A stretch of 64,000 nucleotides of DNA, taken from assembly GCA_032717465.1 (NCBI GenBank), contig CM064664.1:2872969-2936968 (forward strand), in the 5' to 3' direction. The notes under the pieces were generated by a model. It worked only from the letters and a program-made list of their open reading frames with translations. It was not told the origin of the DNA and searched no databases. The position numbers and the translations under genes were made by a program. The stretch comes from Coenobita brevimanus. Taxonomy: Eukaryota; Arthropoda; Malacostraca; Decapoda; Coenobitidae. Of this stretch, positions 50,566-62,919 are shown in pieces (positions within the stretch are counted from its first letter, which is position 1; the number at the start of each line of letters is the position of its first letter).

Positions 50566-51530
50566 TAACAAGTACCGGCTTGGTGACCTACTGTACATTG
50601 ATGAGAGGTATGATTGCCTAGGTTCTGCTGCTTTATACTCTGAGAAGTCAATTATAATTTGTAATGGCATCTGCGAAGGTGGTCTTCTTTGTTTACGTTA
50701 GAGAGACCTCCCATACAAAGTGTTATTTTATTCGAATCCAGTATTATTTTTCTTGAGCTGTCAATTGGAGATATTAGTATTCTTCTAGTTCAGTGGTTCT
50801 TAACCTGGAGATAATTACCCCCAAAGAGTATTTTTGTCTTTCTGAGGGGGTAGTATCGGTAAAGATTTGCTCCCAGACTTTTTCTTTTTTTTTAGGATAT
50901 TGATAAATTATAGTAATAGCGCTTAGAGAGGTGAGCATTGTCTTTAACATAGCAACGCATAGAAAAACCGATTAAAGAAATACCGTTTGAACCATCATAC
51001 TACCACTCTCGTCGGTCAAGGAAGCTCTCTAACACCATTTCTTTAGTGATTTTTTATATATGGACACCTTACTATGCTCTTCTGTTTCATAAGACCTTGT
51101 AATATTGCCGTACTCTGTATACACAACGGATAAAAGATATTAACCAGCTATATTAGGGTTGCCATGCGTCCAGATTTTCCTAGACATGTCCTGCATTTAG
51201 GTGTCAAAATCTTCGTCCTGGAGGAAATTGAAAAATTCTCCAGAAGTCCGGAATTTCAGCCTCCATCACTTTTTCTCGAAAATTTAATATACCATTAAAC
51301 TCTGTAATGACGAGAGAGAGAGAGAGAGACCTTAGTAGTTTTCGTCAGGTGGTCAGTGTTGCCAGCTTAGCTGGTTTAGTGCTAGCAGCTTGCTAAAATG
51401 TCCTGTCTTTTTCTCTTATTCAGCAACGATTTTTCCCCTACTTAGTGCTGTTATAGCCATAAAATAAATGGTAATTGCACACAATTATTGGCTTAGATTT
51501 CATTTTTACACTGTAGCATTTCTTATTCTA

Positions 51531-51825
51531 AGGGCTCATCCACACGTGCCCTCGAACATATGTTGACAACACAGCTGATTACATGTTCGGGACATGTATG
51601 CAGCAGTGTTTGGACAGATGTATGCAAACATGTTTCAGTCCAGCTTCAAACACTGGCAGCGTAGACAATGGGATAAGCGTGTCCATACCAGGCAGCTGAG
51701 ACTTCATCATGATGTTGCCAACATGATCTGGACGCTGCTGTTCCCAACATGTTCGCTGTGTGTGGGTTACTGTGTTGCTTACATGTTGCCAGCACTTGTT
51801 CGAGCACACGTGCCGATGCGACCCT
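51531..51825. mobile_element. Small TIR element inside layer 4
   Basis: Left AGGGCTCATCCACACGTGCC and right, inverted, AGGGTCGCATCGGCACGTGT, with CTCGAACA following on both sides. The terminal match is imperfect and I could not fix the duplication. Confidence 0.5.
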
Positions 51826-51943
51826 ATGATCTTATCCTTATCTATTGTGCTTTAGCATTTTTCATTCATAAACTAGCCAGTTCTGTATTTTGCCTGTTGT
51901 CCATTATATTATAAAAAGATTAAAGTTTGTGCTACAGTACAGC

Positions 51944-53585
51944 ATGGCTGACATTAAAATTTCTTCAGTTGATGTATTTTCTGCCATTACTGGCCTCAGT
52001 ACTAACAAGGCATATGGGCCTGATGGGGTCCCTCCTGTTGTTCTCAAGAACTGTGCTTCTGTGCTTACACCCTGCCTAGGCAAACCCTTTCGCCTTTGTC
52101 TGTCAACTTGTACCTTTCCTTCTTGCTGGAAGTTTGCTCTCATTCAACCGGTCCCAAAGAAGGGTGACCACTCCCAACCATCCAAATATCGTCCAATTGC
52201 TTTAACGTCCCGTATTTCAAGAGTTTTGAGTCAATTCTCAATAGAAAAATTTTAAGGCATCTTTCCTATCACAATCTTCTTTCCGATCGTCAGTACGGGT
52301 TCCGTCAGGGACGCTCCACTGGTGATCTTCTCACCTACCTTTCAGACTCCTGGTCATCCTCCTTTCGGGACTTTGGCGAAAGCTTTGCCATTGCACTTGA
52401 CATCTCAAAGGCTTTCGATCGAGTCTGGCATAAATCTTTAATTTCCAAACTGCCCTCCTACGGTTTCTATCCTTCTATCTGTGTCTTCATCGCTAGCTTC
52501 CTTTCTGGTCGTTCTATAGCCGCTGTTGTAGACGGCCATCGTTCTTCTCCTAGATCTATCAACAGTGGTGTTCCTCAGGGCTCTGTCCTATCACCTACTC
52601 TCTTCCTTTTATTCATCAATAATCTTCTAAGCTGTACGTCTAACCCTATCCACTCATACGCTGATGACTCCACCCTTCACCTTTCCATTCGGTTCCCGCA
52701 ATGCCCATCGCAACAGTTACTTCAACAAACAAGGGATGAGGCTATGGCACACCTAATGTCTGACTTGGCTCGAATCTCTGACTGGGGTAAAAATAATATG
52801 GTTGTTTTTAATGCATCTAAGACTCAGTTCTTACACCTATCAACCCGACAAAATCTTCCACAGGTATACCCACTAATGTTTAATAATATTCAGCTTAATC
52901 CTGCATCATCCTTGAACATGCTTGGGGTTTCATTTACTCGGGACTTATCTTGTAAAGATCATATTACATCTCTTGTAAAATCTGCTTCCAAGAGATTGGG
53001 TGTGCTAAGCCGACTCCGCTCTTTCTTTACCCCTGCACAATTGTTGACTCTATACAGGGGTTTTATCCACCCATGTGTGGAGTACAACTCTCATGTGTGG
53101 GGAGGCTCCCCATATACAGCTCTTCTCAATAGGGTGGAGTCAAAGGCTTTTCGTCTCATTAACTCTCCTCCTCTTACTGACTCCCTTCAACCTCTGTCTC
53201 TTCGCCGCACTATTGCATCTTTATCTCTTTTCTATCGCTACTTTAATGGTCACTGCTCCTCTGAACTGTCTGCTTGCATTCCTCCACCTCTACGACGGGC
53301 GTGTAGCACCCGTCTGGCAGCAAACTCTCATCCCTTTTCTGTCCAACTCTCTAATGCAAGAGTTAACCGTTACTCCCAGTCTTTCATTTATGTAACAGGT
53401 CAGCTCTGGAACTGTCTCCCTCTGTCTGTATTTCCTGCTGCCTATGATCCCCAGTCTTTCAAACGCAGTGTGTCCAGGCATCTCAAAATGATCGGATCTT
53501 GATTTTGGCTCTCTATTGTATTTTGTTATTCTCTTGGAGGGAACTGTAACTGCGGGCTCATGGCCTTAATTCCTTCTTCCTCGGA
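51944..53585 (+). mobile_element. LINE family B, 5'-truncated copy
   Basis: It starts MADIKISSVDVFSAITGLST, runs through KAYGPDGVPPVVLKN, KKGDHSQPSKYRPIALTS, DRQYGFRQGRSTGDL, ALDISKAFDRVWHKSL, SGVPQGSVLSPTLF and HSYADDSTLH, and ends HLKMIGS stop at 53502. It has one or two frame changes (near 52235 and 52700). All three RT catalytic Asp are present. It is better preserved than the copy at 27840-30766. Confidence 0.9.
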
Positions 53586-53722
<137 letters not shown>

Positions 53723-53734
53723 TATACAAACGTA

Positions 53735-54560
53735 ATCAGGAACATCTTTAATAAATTGGTGATGTTTCGACAACTCGTTTGTCATTTTCAAACCTATAGA
53801 AAATACAAGAAAATCAAAGTAAACAGCATGTCTGTAATAAAAATACGAAAACTTAAGTAAAAAAACAAGTAAAACACCATGTCTGATAAAAACACAAGCG
53901 AAGAATTATTATGATAAGAGGAGGAAATAAATCATTCATAGCTAACGTGGGTTGGATGCTACTAAGTACAAGGGAAAAAAAAAAACATGTAATAAGACAA
54001 TACATAAGTCAAACCTTAAAAACACAGAAGGGGCGTGGAGCAGTTGTGTCACGTGTGTGCCCAGTGTGGGCTGTAGGTGGTGATTGAGGAGTGATTCAGC
54101 TAGGAGGCGTGTTACCTCGTCACGACAAGCGTGAACAACAGAAAAATCAGATTCGCTTATGGGGCGGTCTAAGGCTTCACAGCAATTTCGGATGGCAGAG
54201 AAAGGTGGCTTAGCCACCTACAGCCCACTCTGGGCACACACGACTGCTTGACGCCTATTCTCCGTTTTTAAGGTTTGACTTATGTATTGTCTTATTACGT
54301 TTTTTTTTTCCTTGTACTTAGTAGCATCCTACCAACGTCAGCTATGAATGATTTATTTCCTCATCTTATCATAATAATTTTTCGCTTGTATTTTTATCAG
54401 ACGTTGTGTTTTACTTTGTTTCTTTACTTAAGTTTTCGTATTTTTATTATAGACATGGTGTTTACTTTGATCTTATTGTATTATCTATAGGTTTGAAAAT
54501 GACAAACAAGTTGTCGAAACGTCACCAGTTTATTAAAGACGTTCCTGATACCTATGTTGG
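53735..54560. repeat. Large palindrome, arms about 340 bp
   Basis: AGGAACATCTTTAATAAATT at 53740 pairs with the inverted text near 54525-54545. GTTTCGACAACTCGTTTGTC, the AAGTCAAACCTTAAAAAC block and GTGCCCAGTGTGGGCTGTAG also pair with their inverted partners. The loop is about 140 bp (roughly 54075-54215). Phrases such as TTTGAAAATGACAAACAAG resemble end sequences of Penelope-like elements, but I cannot prove that. Confidence 0.85.
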
Positions 54561-54627
54561 TGTACTTCATATTGAGACTACGCTTCCCCCATGGTGAATG
54601 TATTGCATCTGTGTATATATACATACA

Positions 54628-54629
<2 letters not shown>

Positions 54630-54682
<53 letters not shown>

Positions 54683-54684
54683 CA

Positions 54685-54738
<54 letters not shown>

Positions 54739-54760
54739 TATATTTATACAATAAATATAT

Positions 54761-54803
<43 letters not shown>
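54630..54803. repeat. (AT)n compound microsatellite
   Basis: Three (AT)n runs separated by CATACAGTGTG-like spacers. Confidence 0.95.
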
Positions 54804-54806
<3 letters not shown>

Positions 54807-55794
54807 GGTTTCATAACGCCAAAGGCCCAAAGTGTGTGATGAGGGGCTGGGGGGGAGAGAGCATGGGTTTCAGCGGAGGCGTCCTGTATTTTGACTGTTC
54901 AAATATGGCAACCCTAAGCCATATCCAAAAATAAATCATTAAGGATTAGGTGTTAAGGAGCTTCCTTCACCGACAAGAATGCAAGCCTTCGTGAAATTTA
55001 ACTGAAAGCAGTGAATTCTTTCTTTAACTTGTATAATCACTTGGAAAATTCATTACCTTCATGTTTTTCTACTATTTCTTCCGATTTCAATGGGACGGCG
55101 ATAATAACAGCCTATCTCGATGTGTCATGGCGGTACACAGAAAAAAGGCTGAGATGCACTGCTCTAGTTAATGTTTATATTAAAAGTGATATATGGGAGT
55201 ACAGAATATTAGAGCTACACTTAGGAAATCTTAGCAAACTTGAGTATATCTTAACCAATATTAGACTTGAACGTTCTTACTTTTTAGGTAATTTTAATGC
55301 TGACCCTTTTAGTGGCAGGGCGTGGAGAAACCTTAATAATTTTATAGTGGAGAATAATTTAACTTGCTTTGATTTTTACATGTTGAATAGTAATACCTTC
55401 ACTTTATTGCATATAACGGTGCATGTACTAAGTGGCTTGACCATATAATTGACAGTAATAATAACCCTCTCGCGCACAATAAGTTTTGGTAAGTTTTCCG
55501 GTGCATAATTTTATCCTCCTGGCCGCCCGGCCCGGCTGTCCCTTCACGGCAAATAATAGATATTCTTGCCTTATTTTCGCCATCAAACATCAATATACTG
55601 CCATGAAGCCTATGTCATCTTATTCGTCGATGTTTGTTCTAGCTGATAAGCACCAAAAAAAAAACAAACAAACAGGAAAACATGAATAAAACAACATTAG
55701 GTGGCTGTGAATAAATATTTCCCTACATCAATTTCACTTCCCAACATCACCGTTCTAATGTTTTCCATTATACAGGAAAATGTTATTAGAAGTT

Positions 55795-56640
55795 TTGATA
55801 GAGAATTTCATCAGCTTGCTAAAGAGATAAATCCGGTTGTGATAAGATTTGTAGTTTTCGAGAAAATAGCCAAAAACTGAAAGGCATTTTTGAAAAAAAT
55901 TCAATGAGCTTTCATTCTGAACTTTTCTTGCACAGCTTGTGTTTATCCTGTATAATATTATGAAGAATTTCATGAGTTTTCTAATGAGCACCAGGTGGTT
56001 TCGATACGCCTCATAGTTTTCGAGTAAATCGCCAAAAACGATTGGGAATTCACGTCCTTGCGTCACTTTCGTGATGCGCACACAGCATTCGCTATAATCC
56101 CGCCTACGTAACACCTAATTCTTATCATAGATATTGTTATGTCTTGTACATACGTAGAATTTACTGCTCTTTATCGTGGTCCTTACAGGAAATCGAAAAG
56201 TCCAATAGTTTTCGAGTAATTGGCTGACAAAGTGAGATTACACCTCCGACCGCTTTCGACTTTACCACTAGTGAGGAAAAAACAAAGTCTGTTCCCCCAA
56301 CTTTTCCAACAGAATATGTTCCCAAAGGCTTATATTCTGCAAATGAATATACGAAGAATTTACTTCTCTTTATCATGGTTCTTACAGGAAATCGATACGT
56401 CCGATAGTTTTCGAGTAATTGGCCGACAAAGTGAGATTATTCCTCCGAGTGCTTTTGAGTTTTACCGAAAGCAAGGAAAAAAACGAAGTCTGTTCCCCCG
56501 CCTTTTCCTACCAAAAATGCTTCGAAAGGCTTATAATCTGGTAATGAACATGCGTAGAATTTACTGCTCTTTATCATGGTTCTTACAGGAAGTCGATACG
56601 CCCAATAGTTTTTGAGTAATAGGACGACAAAGCTATATTA
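55795..56640. repeat. Degenerate tandem repeat, about 195-200-bp unit
   Basis: Units carry GAATTTACTGCTCTTTATC then ATAGTTTTCGAGTAATTGGC. Starts near 55810, 55965, 56154, 56352 and 56553. The last three are the most alike; the first two are diverged. Confidence 0.8.
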
Positions 56641-57000
56641 CTCTTCCAGTTGTTACCTACTTTTACCGCAAGCGAAAAAAGAACAGTGTTTTCTCCCCCT
56701 TTGCCAAAAGACTATGATCCCAAAGTATTTTTTTTTTTTTTTTATGTACAGACTGTAAAATCTTCCAAGTTTTTTTTTTTTTTTTATGGTTGTAACCTAC
56801 TACTACACAAGAATACTACCTTTTCCTAGTTACTGCTAATGAAGCTGTACTTTCTGTTGTGTCTGTAATATGTAGGAGAAGAAGGTTATTTCCCTGAAAG
56901 TTATAGGGGTACTGATAATAGGTAAATATACATATCAACAAAATTCGCAGAACTCTCTTCCTCCAGGGGTGTTGATGGAGTTGTAGGACCTTCTGGGATT
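56640..57000. other. Poly-T tracts, no gene seen
   Basis: Two T runs near 56728 and 56770; nothing recognisable. Confidence 0.5.
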
Positions 57001-57018
57001 GGAAGATCAGGAGCTATG

Positions 57019-57206
<188 letters not shown>

Positions 57207-57211
57207 CTGCA

Positions 57212-59636
57212 CTAAGGAATACTTTGCTCGGCATAGAACCGTTCGAAGCAATCACCCACGCACAGTGCCACATCACAAACAGGACACATGTGACTTGTGT
57301 CCCTCCTCATCTTCGCCAGGGAACACATGGTGCACCGCAGCCTCTTCCGATTGGGGATCCTCTCCTGTCGGCAGCCCAGTGTGTTATCCAACCGCACTCT
57401 GTCGCTGATGAAACGACGACGCTCAGTTGGATGTCCTCCTGGTGTTCCCCCAGTCCTGTTGTCCTGGAGGTGGAGCTGCAGGCCCGGGCATGGCAGCGGC
57501 AGCAGGTTCTCCCGACGGACTAGGAACTGGAGAAGGTTCTCTCAGCACCTGTGCTGGTCCTGCAGGCGACAGTGGTGCTGACTCCCGTCCTGGCCCTCCT
57601 CCTGGAGATGGTGGTGTTGGTGCGGGAGCTGGTGGTGATAGCACCTGTGCTGTCGCTGCAGCAGGTGCCACAGGTGCTAGATGTCCTGCTGGCCGTCGGG
57701 TTGGAAGGTCAGGGGCATGGTGGATGATGTGCCCTGATGCGGGCCACTCTGCTTCATCAAAGTAGAGGAGCTTGTCCACCATCTCCTCCACGAATTCGAG
57801 CAGACTGACTGACCCGTGTGAGCACTTCTTGTGCAGGCGAACGCATTGAAAATGGCCATGTGGATGAAACAGAAGGTGATCTTCTTGGTCCATTTCACGG
57901 TCCGCCACTGGATGGGGTAGTATTGGACCATCTGGTCGAAGTGGTCCACCCCACCCATGTGTTGATTGTAGTCATCCACCACGACGGGCTTGTCCACGGT
58001 CTTCTGGACATAGGTGTCCTCCCGTCAGGAGCCCTGGTCCTCCCTCGAACCTGCTTCTGGACGATGATTGTGTTGTGGAAGGTGGAGACCATGTTGACAA
58101 TGTGCTTGTCCTTCCACAGCAACACCATCACGTTGTCCCTGTGCATCGCTGTCATGTCCCCCTCTGGCAGGTTCTTGGTCCTTGCAATGTCCTGCAGCTG
58201 CTTTGGTGCTCCTCTTGCTAGGCGTAGGGTCCCACACACGTAGGTTCCTGCACTGAAGAGGCGTTCGCACAGGAATACAGAGTTATAATAGTTGTCCATG
58301 TAAAATTTGTATCCCTGATCCTTCAGCGGCTCCACACGGTGGTCTCCAGCTCACTCTTCGGCCTCGTATACACCTCAAAAATCCAGATTTAACCGAGGAA
58401 GCCTCAGCCAGGAGGTAAAGCTTGATTGAATACTTTGAGGGTTTCACGGGGTTGTATACATGGAAGCTTAGGCGCCCCTTCCACGGCAGTGAGCCCTCGT
58501 CCAGGCTGAGGTGCTCCTCGGGTAAGTAGGTGTTCTGGAACCACTGAAGGAGGTACTCCATCACCATGCGAACCCTGATGAGCTGATCGTGGTTGTCCTG
58601 GGGTATCGCAAGTGAGTTGAAGGCATGGAAGTGTTTCAGGATGGACCTGAAACGCCTTCCACTCATCACTTGCATGAACAGGGGGTAGTTGTGGAGGCAG
58701 GATCTCATCCAGTAATGCCTAATGCTTGGCAGATTCATCACCCCCAAGAAAAAGTACAGTCTCAGGAACTTGGCCATCTCCTCTTCACTGCAGATGAACC
58801 ATGCGTCCAACGCAGTCTCCAGGAATGACGCATAGCTGTTGGTCTCGTGGGTGAAATACGTCAACAACTCCCTGGTGAAGAACAGCTGGAAGAACTGGAG
58901 AGGAGTTGTTGGCAGATCCACCTTCATTCCTGGGGATCCTGTGAAGGGCCCATTAGCTGGTATGAAAGGGCCACTGCTACACCCTGGATCCGTTGCAGCA
59001 ACACCTTCCGCAGTGGTGGCAGTGGGTCGGCATACCAACACCCGTGTGCCTCTTTGGACACCCCTTGGCCACTCCCCATAGCCGGGTCATGGACCACTCT
59101 GGCTTCGTCGAGGAGGTGAGGGTTCTGACGATGATGATGACGAGACTGTCTCCTGCTGCTGGAAAATGTCGGAGGGGATGAATGCTGTCGGAAACAGTGC
59201 CCTTGTCGACCGGGCAGGGGACAACGACACAGTCGCCTCCTGCACCAGTTGCACCGCAGACACTGCACCACGTGCAGGTGCTAGTGTTGCGTAACTAGGC
59301 CTTGCTACCAGTGACATAGGCTTAGCCAAGGGGGAACTGGAGGCTTGAGGTGGAGAGACCACGATGGCTGTAGGACCGAGAGGTCCAAGCCAAGGCGATG
59401 TCTGTCATCCAAGTGAAGACGATGGCTGGGCCGATTGTCCTGACACTGGTGGTGGTGGTGTCTGCTCCCAGAGTGGTGCAAGTGTGGGCAAAGCCACCCG
59501 AGTGGGAATGCTCTTGGACATCGTCCCAGTCCTCCTCACTTGAAACATTGCTCAGCTCGTCATCTACCTTGCTTTCAGTCTCCTCCTCGAAGAGAACCTT
59601 TTCCCACTGGTCAGAAGACAAACCTTTCTCCTCCAT
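57212..59636 (-). pseudogene. piggyBac-type transposase, frameshifted but catalytically complete
   Basis: On the minus strand it starts MEEKGLSSDQWEKVLFEEET with an acidic N terminus (to about 59480), then a decayed linker. The core (59041-58283) has TPLQFFQLFFTRELLTYF, IRHYWMR and EEHLSLDEGSLPWKGRLSF. A frame change leads to GYKFYMDNYYNSVFLCERLF (58335-57895). Another leads to MGGVDHFDQMVQYYPIQWRT and then LEFVEEMVDKLLY and a Pro-rich insert. The end is a cysteine cluster, RLRCTMCSLAKMRRDTSHMC then CDVALC, stop at 57212. The Asp residues of SLDEG, YMDNYYNS and VDHFDQ match the three catalytic Asp of piggyBac. At least four frame changes disable it. I did not find its TTAA ends. Confidence 0.88.
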
Positions 59637-59850
59637 TTTGGCAAGAACTGAAAGAGAAAGTCAAGTATGAGCTTTTTAGGTTCTCAGCTGAAAAAGAAGA
59701 GATATCATTCACTGTCACGCAACACCTAGCATTGAAAGTAGCACTACACAAGTCATGTTATATCTTTCCGTACAGCCAATCGCTGCACCATTTACGAACA
59801 ATTCACATAAAGGATAACTTTTCAGTGTCTTTTCACGGTCTCATAACTGT

Positions 59851-59852
<2 letters not shown>

Positions 59853-59912
<60 letters not shown>
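59853..59912. repeat. (AT)n microsatellite
   Basis: About 30 AT units upstream of the transposase gene start. Confidence 0.97.
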
Positions 59913-59914
<2 letters not shown>

Positions 59915-60034
59915 CCCCCTCCATCCCCAAGCTTTCCCCCAACACATGATGCAATATTTTCTACGAACACTTGTCGCACAAATCACAAACATTTTAGATA
60001 AGAATCATAAATTTCAACAATTGTTTTAGGAAGG

Positions 60035-60905
60035 TACAGTACCTGTCCACTGAAGTTCGTGGTTGCCCGGCGTTACAAGGTACAGTATCTGTCCACTGTC
60101 GTCCCTTGTTCCTTTGCGTCATTACCTTTCCCAGCACACCTGCCGCTAAAGTATTCCTCACCTTCACTACGCACCTAAATGAACACTCGTGGCACAGTTC
60201 ACGTATCTTTTATATAAAGTATAAGTTATCACTAAATGTCAGACCAAGGTACAGTACCAGTTCAATGACGTCCGTCGTTCCTTGACATCATTACCTTTCC
60301 CAGCACACCTGCCGCTAAAGTATCGCTCACCTACGCACCTAAACGAACACTCGCAGCACAGTTCACGTATTTTTTACATAAAGTATAAGTTATCCCTAAA
60401 TGTCAGACCAAGGTACATTACCTATTCAATGACGTCTGTCGTTCCTTGGCATCATTACCCTTCCCGGAACTCCTGCCGCTAAATCATCGCTCACCTACGC
60501 TACGCACGTAAACAAACACTTGTGGCACAGTTCACGTATATTTTACATAAAGTATAAGTTATCACTAAATGTCAGAACAAGGTACAGTACCTGTTCAATG
60601 AGGTCCGTCATTCCTTGACATCGTTACCCTTCTCAGCACACCTGCCGCTAAAGTATCGCTCACCTATGCTATGCACCTAAACAAACACTCGCGGCACAGT
60701 TCATATATATTTTACATAAAGTATAAGTTATCACTAAATGTCAGACTGAGGTACAGTACCTGTTCAATGACGTCCGTCATTCCTGGGCATCCCTATCTCC
60801 TAAGAACACCTGCTGCTAAGGTATTGCTAACCTACGCTACGCACCATAACTTATGCCATCACAAGGATATGTGGCACATTTCACTTACACTTCATACTAG
60901 ATCAT
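60035..60905. repeat. About 168-bp tandem repeat, five copies
   Basis: Units begin AAGGTACAGTACCTGTTCAA at 60077, 60246, 60410, 60579 and 60749 (intervals 169, 164, 169 and 170). Each carries ACACCTGCCGCTAAAGTATC and AAGTATAAGTTATCACTAAA. Weaker traces continue to about 61150. Confidence 0.9.
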
Positions 60906-62455
60906 ACACAAATACATGACTACCACAATGATTCCAACCCAACCTCTGCAATTATTCCCTTCCTTACTACCATTCAATGTGACTGTGATGCAGCATCCTT
61001 CACCGGGAGAGTATGATGTAACACTATTGTATTGGCACACACCACACTCCTTCACGAACACTCGCAGCATGTTTGACGTATATTTCACACAATTCCATAC
61101 TCATTTTCGCTATCAGAATCACAATAATTCCATCCGTGAACACCTCTAATTGTCCCTTCCCGACTATAAAGCATACATGATGCCTGACCCATTCCACACA
61201 ATGGTTTATGGCATCCATAACGCTAACTAGTTCCATAATTTCACCAAGCCAGCCACAATATCTTTCACACAAAATACAGTTTAGGCACTGGCTTCATTAT
61301 ATATGTATTTGTACTCACACCATAGGGCCTAGGAGTGGGCAAGAGGTGAAACCCCGCTACAGTGAACACGGGTATTGCCTCTATGCCTAGCTAATGATAA
61401 CGGGCATAGTTCATTTTCATGACATATCTATGTTCCATCGACAATATCACATACAAATATGCTCACAAATAATGGATCATTGCACTGAGTCCATAGGGGC
61501 TTCGGCTCGGGCGGGAGGGAGAGAATTAGTAGGAGTTTAAAGGGACAGGACATGCAACGTAGCCCTACCACTTGGCTGCTTGGAAGAGATTGAGGTTTAT
61601 CGCTACGTGCTTGGCCCCATGAAGTGCCTCAGTGTTGCCAATGCGTTATCACGGGAAAACGATGCGCTCACTAGAACGCATCAAAATGTGATGCAAATCG
61701 CCCAGAAACTTAATTTTTGGCAATTTTTTTCTGTGCTTAGGAATGCGATTCTTGTGACTGTGTCATAAAAAGACTTTGTATTTACTTGTAGAGAAGTTAT
61801 ATATATATTAGACTTGTGGACGAGCGGTTGTTATACTTGAGTAGCTTTGTAAGTAGATAATCTTCTTTCCCATTTGTCGTGCAATGACAGGAGAGGTAAA
61901 GAATAGTATGGGACTATTTTTATTTGTCTTGGAAATATTAACAAGTCTCTCACTCACTAGTGAGTATGAGTAGAGTCCCTGTCTCCCTGTCTCGCTCTCT
62001 CTCTCTCTCTCTCCCAAGTTGCTAAGCCCTTCTCCTTACGACCTGTCTGTTCTATGGCTAGCTTCCTTCTGCGCTCTCTTTCCTAAATTCTGGTGAAACA
62101 GGAGTTGTATCATGTGTGTTCCCTGTGATTGGAAAGTTCTAGAAGCCTGTGTGTGAGTATGTGTGTAAGTGTGTGTATGGCCAACAAGGCTTTGTTCACC
62201 TGGCGAATTGCTGACAACTAACTGACTGGCTACTTCGTAATCTGTCGTTAGCTTTTCCTCAGTGTAACTTGCAAGTTCATTTCCCATTCCCAGGCTCGCA
62301 TAGAACTGTCTATCTATCTATTTATCTATCTATCTATTATGATTTGTAATTATAATATGGACTCATAACAACTGTGCTTCTTTGTAATAAACCACATGGA
62401 ACACGAATTGTGTGACTGTGCCTGAGAGGGATAATTCTTCTAAAATAGCAAATAC
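60906..62455. other. No gene seen; minor simple repeats
   Basis: Degenerate array traces to about 61150, a (TC)n at 61985-62014 and a (TATC)n at 62310-62337. The remainder is unassigned. Confidence 0.45.
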
Positions 62456-62459
62456 TGAA

Positions 62460-62820
62460 GTACTATTCAACATGATGGGTTCAGTTCATTTACCTGGTCT
62501 AGTACAAACTACTGTTAATAATCCTAATTCTTCCACATATTTTAACAACACAGTACAAAGACCAGAATTTGAGTAACGTGGGAAAATTTGAATATTGATG
62601 AGATAAAATCAATTTTGGCAGAAACTGACAAGAGCAGCTGTAAATATTAATTTAAATGTATTATACTCAGATGCCATAACAGAAACTATCTCTCTGATAC
62701 AGATCTGGTTTATAAAAAGATTACAGAGGCTGTATATCAGTTTTCACTTAGATATGGCAGACAACAGGTGAAGACAAATGATTATAGATTTATTCCTGGA
62801 TGGGACTGTCATGTTAAAGA

Positions 62821-62825
<5 letters not shown>
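62460..62825 (+). mobile_element. LINE family H fragment: linker between endonuclease and RT
   Basis: The text RGKI-NIDEIKSILAETDKSS, DTDLVYKKITEAVYQFSLRY and IPGWDCHVKDL has the pattern of the segment after the endonuclease in LINEs of this type (a helix-rich linker ending PGWN-x-V). Stops interrupt it. It ends at an (AT)n tract. Confidence 0.6.

Positions 62826-62900
<75 letters not shown>
62826..62900. repeat. (AT)n microsatellite
   Basis: About 37 AT units at the junction of two LINE fragments, next to the 3' end of the right-hand one. Confidence 0.97.
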
Positions 62901-62905
<5 letters not shown>

Positions 62906-62919
62906 TTCGTTTCATTTTT

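Noticed and set aside
50216..50701. Thr-rich protein of 161 codons and its antisense Val-rich frame
   Set aside because: Translation of an ACT/GCT triplet tract attached to dispersed repeat C.
57427..57765. Gly/Ala/Pro-rich plus-strand frame
   Set aside because: It is the antisense of the Pro-rich segment of the piggyBac transposase.
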